DNA of 16,247 nt from an uncultured Fimbriimonadales bacterium (GTDB lineage: Bacteria > Armatimonadota > Fimbriimonadia > Fimbriimonadales > GBS-DC), in the NCBI GenBank assembly GCA_937934465.1, contig CALGZO010000155.1, positions 1 to 16,247 of the forward strand, given 5' to 3'. Every line of letters begins with the position of its first letter. Position 1 is the first letter of the stretch. This document shows positions 13,530-16,247 of this stretch, piece after piece. Under the pieces are notes generated by a model that was not told the DNA's origin, made no database searches, and worked only from the letters and a program-made list of their open reading frames with translations. The position numbers and the translations under genes are program-made.

Positions 13530-13943
13530 TCACACGGTATGGTTGTCGATTCGTATGCGCACGCGGTTGGCGTCGAGCAGCTCCACCACTGTGCCGACGA
13601 TGATGTTGTTCGCGCTGGTTTTGGCGACCTCGTTATCGCTGACGGCGCGCACGGTTGCGCCCACATCGGCTTGGGTGTAGGCGCCGCTGCGGTTGTAGAC
13701 GAAGCTGCCGCGCTTGATAACGCGACACCGCTTCGCGCCGTTCGCGCCGCCCGTGTTGTCGACGCTTTCGAACGCCACGCCCACAAAGCGCAGGTTCGCC
13801 GTGTCGGCGGCAGGCGTCAAATAGCCTGTGCTATCGACGCACACCAGCGCGCCCTTCCAGATTTTCGCGTTCGCCTTCACAGGATAGGCGACCATCAGCC
13901 CTTCGCGCTCGTGCGTCTCATACGGTTGCGTGAGTGCTGGCAT
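13530..13943 (-). CDS. DUF2190-type capsid decoration/cement protein, 137 aa
   Basis: Small beta-rich protein typical of phage head operons between protease and capsid genes. Visible pattern: MVAYPVKANAKIWKGALVCVDSTGYLTPA, then FVGVAFESVDNTGGANGAKRCRVIKRGSF and VGATVRAVSDNEVAKTS. These are the usual DUF2190 strands, in which a weak 'first, second, then updated value' region replaces enzyme motifs. Its likely role is to bind and stabilise the capsid surface. AGGAGGG lies 10 nt upstream of the ATG, inside the end of the protease gene, and the start follows that gene's stop by 2 nt (TAA CG ATG), so the two are coupled. Confidence 0.8.
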   Translation of the reverse strand: MPALTQPYETHEREGLMVAYPVKANAKIWKGALVCVDSTGYLTPAADTANLRFVGVAFESVDNTGGANGAKRCRVIKRGSFVYNRSGAYTQADVGATVRAVSDNEVAKTSANNIIVGTVVELLDANRVRIRIDNHTV

Positions 13944-13945
13944 CG

Positions 13946-14350
13946 TTAGCGTCCCTCCTGCTGCAGGATTTCGGCGGGCGATATGTCGGGGAAGGCGCGG
14001 CGCAGGAATTCGAGGGCGTCCGCGCTGAACTGGGGCGTCTCATAGTCGGGCGTCGGGGCGAGCTCGGTCAGCAAGTGCTGCGGCGGTAGGCTGTTGACAA
14101 ACTGGCGGAACAGCTCGGCGACGGAAGTCGTCGCGCCACTAAACTGCACGGGCGCATCGCCTTGCAAGAGAATCGCCTCGGCGATTGGCGCAAGCGCAGG
14201 GGGCAACTGCCCGCGCAAACTCCACTGCTGCACTTGCTCGCGCGCCTCGCGACGACGCAACTCGGCTTCCAACGCGCGCACGCGCGATTCTAACGCGGCT
14301 TGATAAGACGGCGCGTCTGCCGTCGGTTCGTGAATCTCCATCGTCTCCAA
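13946..14350 (-). CDS. Probable nested scaffold protein (Mu Z-like internal start), 134 aa
   Basis: In the same frame as the protease gene, AGGAGGTG at 14357-14364 lies 8 nt before TTG 14348-14350, optimal spacing for initiation. An ATG three codons later (14339-14341) is 17 nt from it. Translation from here would give only the linker end, the coiled coil and the acidic C-terminus, i.e. a scaffold without protease. Phage Mu makes its scaffold Z exactly this way from the 3' part of gene I. The signal could be fortuitous, because GAG-GAG-GTG codons (Glu-Glu-Val) spell the same bases. Confidence 0.5.
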   Translation of the reverse strand: METMEIHEPTADAPSYQAALESRVRALEAELRRREAREQVQQWSLRGQLPPALAPIAEAILLQGDAPVQFSGATTSVAELFRQFVNSLPPQHLLTELAPTPDYETPQFSADALEFLRRAFPDISPAEILQQEGR

Positions 14351-14788
14351 TCGGAACACCTCCTCATCTGGATTTGGGAATGCGGGTCGGGGCGCGTTGA
14401 GGGCGTCAGCGGTTCGAGCGAGGGTGGGTTGGTGGAACAGTCGCGCGCTGGGGATACGCGGGCTGGCAGTGATAGAGACCTCCAGCAGCCGGCTCAGGTC
14501 GCGGCTGAGACCGACGCTCAGACCGCGCAGGCGCAACCGTCGCAGCAGCGCGTCCGCTTCGGGGAACAGCGCAAGCTGACCGTACAGCGCATCGCCCCGC
14601 CGCCATACACGCACCAGCCACCCCAGCAGCAACGGCGACGGGCGATGCTCCACCAGTATCGGCGCAGGCGCACGAAACGCACGAACCAGCGCGTCCAAGT
14701 GCGCCTCGGTAATCACAACCCCCTTGTCAGGGTAGACCCCCGCTTCCATCAACCGCGCCTCGCGCTGAATCCACTCGGTACTCGGCAT
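13946..14788 (-). CDS. Mu gpI-like capsid protease fused to C-terminal scaffold, 280 aa
   Basis: Processes the capsid and scaffold during head maturation. The protease part opens STEWIQREARLMEAGVYPDKGVVITEAHLDALV. It then shows ILVEHRPSPLLLGWLVRVWRRGDALYGQL and GLSVGLSRDLSRLLEVSITASPRIPSARLF, where the His of VEH and the Ser of LSV match the catalytic His/Ser of phage S78/Mu-type proteases. A Pro-rich linker is followed by a coiled-coil-like segment (ALESRVRALEAELRRREAREQVQQW) and an acidic tail, as in scaffold domains. The frame stays open to a GTG at 14908, but those 40 residues lack a ribosome-binding site and family similarity. ATG 14788 begins the conserved part, though its own ribosome-binding site is weak. 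First gene of the cassette. Confidence 0.8.
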   Translation of the reverse strand: MPSTEWIQREARLMEAGVYPDKGVVITEAHLDALVRAFRAPAPILVEHRPSPLLLGWLVRVWRRGDALYGQLALFPEADALLRRLRLRGLSVGLSRDLSRLLEVSITASPRIPSARLFHQPTLARTADALNAPRPAFPNPDEEVFRLETMEIHEPTADAPSYQAALESRVRALEAELRRREAREQVQQWSLRGQLPPALAPIAEAILLQGDAPVQFSGATTSVAELFRQFVNSLPPQHLLTELAPTPDYETPQFSADALEFLRRAFPDISPAEILQQEGR

Positions 14789-14790
14789 TC

Positions 14791-14836
14791 CAACCACACA
14801 GGGATAGCAGCAACTGCTTTGGGCAACCACACAGGG
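14791..14836. repeat. Two 13-bp direct repeats flanking an inverted repeat
   Basis: CAACCACACAGGG occurs at 14791-14803 and 14824-14836, exactly 33 bp apart. Between the copies lies AGCAG-CAA-CTGCT (14806-14818). The element sits in the divergent gap between the capsid cassette and the right-hand gene, just upstream of the preferred protease start. It may be a paired operator. If translation instead began at GTG 14908, it would be coding and would give a PCVV...PCVV duplication. Confidence 0.45.
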
Positions 14837-14923
14837 CAAACCCTCGGCGATTCCCTGTACCTCTGCAGCCGCCAACGGCAGGAAATCGCAGGAACCGCGA
14901 GAATCCACTAAAAGGTGATTCGC

Positions 14924-16247
14924 ATGCGAAGCTTATGGACGCTATTGGGGATAGCGACAGCAGCGACCTTACTGGGGATGGGCGCACTGCGCGTTCGTCA
15001 AGACAGCAAAGCGCAAGAGGAGTTCTTTGTCGCGCCATTGGTCGGCGCGCAAAACGGCTATATCCTGTTGCCGCCTGAGTTCGTGGCGCAACCGTTCATT
15101 CGGCGAATCGAGTGGTCGCCCGACGGCAACTATGCCCTGCTGGTGCAGACGGCTGTTCGCTTCGAGGGCGACGCGCAAAACTGGAACGCCGACCTGCGCC
15201 ATCGTATCTTGGCGTGGAACCGTAAGACCAAGCGCGTGAATGTCCTTTGGGAATCGCCCGTCACGACTGTCGACATCGACCCCGATTTAGATGTGCAGAT
15301 GGTGTTCTACAAAAACGCCCCCGCCTGCCTTTTGAGCGTGAACGAAACGCGATTACAAGGCGACATGAGCGCCCTGAGCCGAACTGTCTACTACGCGCCG
15401 CTGAACGGGCGCGCCGTAAGTTTGGGGCAGTTCGCCGAAGCGTATCTGCTCGCGCCGCCCGAAGATGACGCGCGCTATGTCGTGTGGCTCCAAAACGACT
15501 CGGAGATGGAGCCAACGCCGTTTCTCTACATGTCGGTTTCCGCAACGGGCAAGGCTGAACAGGTGCGAACCCTCGCGCCTGCGGCGTCTCAGGCAGCGCG
15601 ATACATCGGCTACTACAGAGACGGTGTTGAATGGCACGCCGACGGAAAGCATGTCATCCTCACACTGATAGAGCCGCCGAAGCCCGACTCGCAAGCCCCG
15701 ACGCTGCAGCTGCGGCATATGTTGTGGAACCCGCGCACGAACGATGTGCAAGCGATTGCGCCCTCCGAAGCGCGCCCCTATGCGCCGCGCGAGGCGACGA
15801 AGCTCTCAGTGGAAAGCGCAAAACAATCGCTGCAGCACAAGGGTTCGAAAGGCGCAACACGAGCCACTTGGCTCAGCGAGGGCGAGCAGGCGACGCTGGT
15901 CGCCGCCGACTCCGCGCTTGCCGCCGTTAGCCCCCAAGGCGACGCTCTGCTCTATGTCGCGCACGGCGCCGCCTTCTACCGCGCACTCCTCGTCGTCGAC
16001 CGCGATACGATACTCCAGATGACCGCAGCGTCCGAACGAGAACAATACCTCTCACAAGCGAGACAAATCGCCCTCGCGCTCATGATGTATGTGCAAGACT
16101 ATGACGAATTTTTCCCCCCGAACACTGGTGATATACAAGTAGCCGAGGTACTCTACCCCTACCTGGAAAACAGAGATGTCTTCGCAGTGGAAGGCGCGTT
16201 CGCTTTCCGCTACTTGATGGACGGTCAAAACCTTGCGAACATAGAGA
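14924..16247 (+). CDS. TolB/WD-like repeat protein with prepilin-type C-terminal segment (partial, 441 aa to window end)
   Basis: The frame stays open from ATG 14924 to the window edge. AAAGGTGAT (14911-14919) is the ribosome-binding site. The N-terminus (RSLWTLLGIATAATLLGMGALRV) is a signal peptide or membrane anchor. Propeller-like strands follow, with WSPDGNYALLV, WHADGKHVILTL and VSPQGDALLYVA, resembling TolB/WD40 repeats. Near residues 366-390 the sequence becomes EQYLSQARQIALALMMYVQDYDEFFPP, matching the post-helix segment of H-X9-DG prepilins (compare NNAKQQGLAFAMYLGDYDETYP in the upstream prepilin), but without a FTLIE N-terminus. The C-terminus is missing. It is divergent from the phage-like cassette and looks like a host envelope or periplasmic protein. 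Function unknown. Confidence 0.8.
   Translation, partial: MRSLWTLLGIATAATLLGMGALRVRQDSKAQEEFFVAPLVGAQNGYILLPPEFVAQPFIRRIEWSPDGNYALLVQTAVRFEGDAQNWNADLRHRILAWNRKTKRVNVLWESPVTTVDIDPDLDVQMVFYKNAPACLLSVNETRLQGDMSALSRTVYYAPLNGRAVSLGQFAEAYLLAPPEDDARYVVWLQNDSEMEPTPFLYMSVSATGKAEQVRTLAPAASQAARYIGYYRDGVEWHADGKHVILTLIEPPKPDSQAPTLQLRHMLWNPRTNDVQAIAPSEARPYAPREATKLSVESAKQSLQHKGSKGATRATWLSEGEQATLVAADSALAAVSPQGDALLYVAHGAAFYRALLVVDRDTILQMTAASEREQYLSQARQIALALMMYVQDYDEFFPPNTGDIQVAEVLYPYLENRDVFAVEGAFAFRYLMDGQNLANIE

Noticed and set aside
14789..14908. 40-residue N-terminal extension of the protease from GTG 14908
   Set aside because: No ribosome-binding site, and the sequence does not resemble protease N-termini. 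It would also leave only 15 bases for two divergent starts. Kept as an alternative only.

Overview
The window is a GC-rich bacterial chromosome segment, most likely from an Armatimonadota-type (perhaps thermophilic) bacterium. The lineage call is an inference. It rests on a prepilin of the H-X9-DG type whose sequence runs into the motif 'AMYLGDYDETYP', a secreted HAF-repeat protein ending in a paired 'DGNGCVDDADLLSVLFAFG' dockerin-like module, PQQ-propeller proteins, and a groESL operon with a CIRCE operator. No rRNA, tRNA, CRISPR array or insertion sequence is visible.

Layout. 1-2089: groES-groEL on the minus strand, with a TTGACA promoter and a CIRCE element just downstream of the expected transcription start. 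2161-2245: a run of stem-loops between divergent transcription units. 2313-3783: plus-strand genes for a small secreted Cys-rich protein, apparently leaderless, and an H-X9-DG prepilin, followed by a hairpin region. 3798-5184: a minus-strand FAD-dependent amine oxidase with a recognisable promoter. 5193-8609: a tightly packed minus-strand operon of a secreted HAF-repeat/dockerin-like protein, a PQQ beta-propeller fused to a C-terminal OB-fold, and a small membrane protein with a Gly/Asp tail. 8731-12525: a plus-strand operon of pheA (chorismate mutase-prephenate dehydratase-ACT), a family 9 glycosyltransferase and an ABC-2 type permease, closed by a strong hairpin.

12586-14788 (minus strand) is the most unusual part. 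It holds three phage-type head genes in Mu-like order: a gpI-like protease with a C-terminal scaffold, a DUF2190-type capsid decoration protein, and a gpT-like major capsid protein. Both sides are flanked by non-phage genes. No portal, terminase, tail, lysis, integrase or transposase gene is in view. The protease gene carries a near-perfect Shine-Dalgarno sequence inside its reading frame, 8 nt before an in-frame TTG, exactly where a separately translated scaffold (Mu Z-like) would begin. This looks like a remnant or domesticated procapsid module.

14924 to the window end is an open plus-strand gene, cut by the edge. It combines TolB/WD-like repeats with a prepilin-type 'MYVQDYDEFFPP' segment but lacks a prepilin N-terminus.

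All functional names come from motif recognition by eye. No database search was possible.
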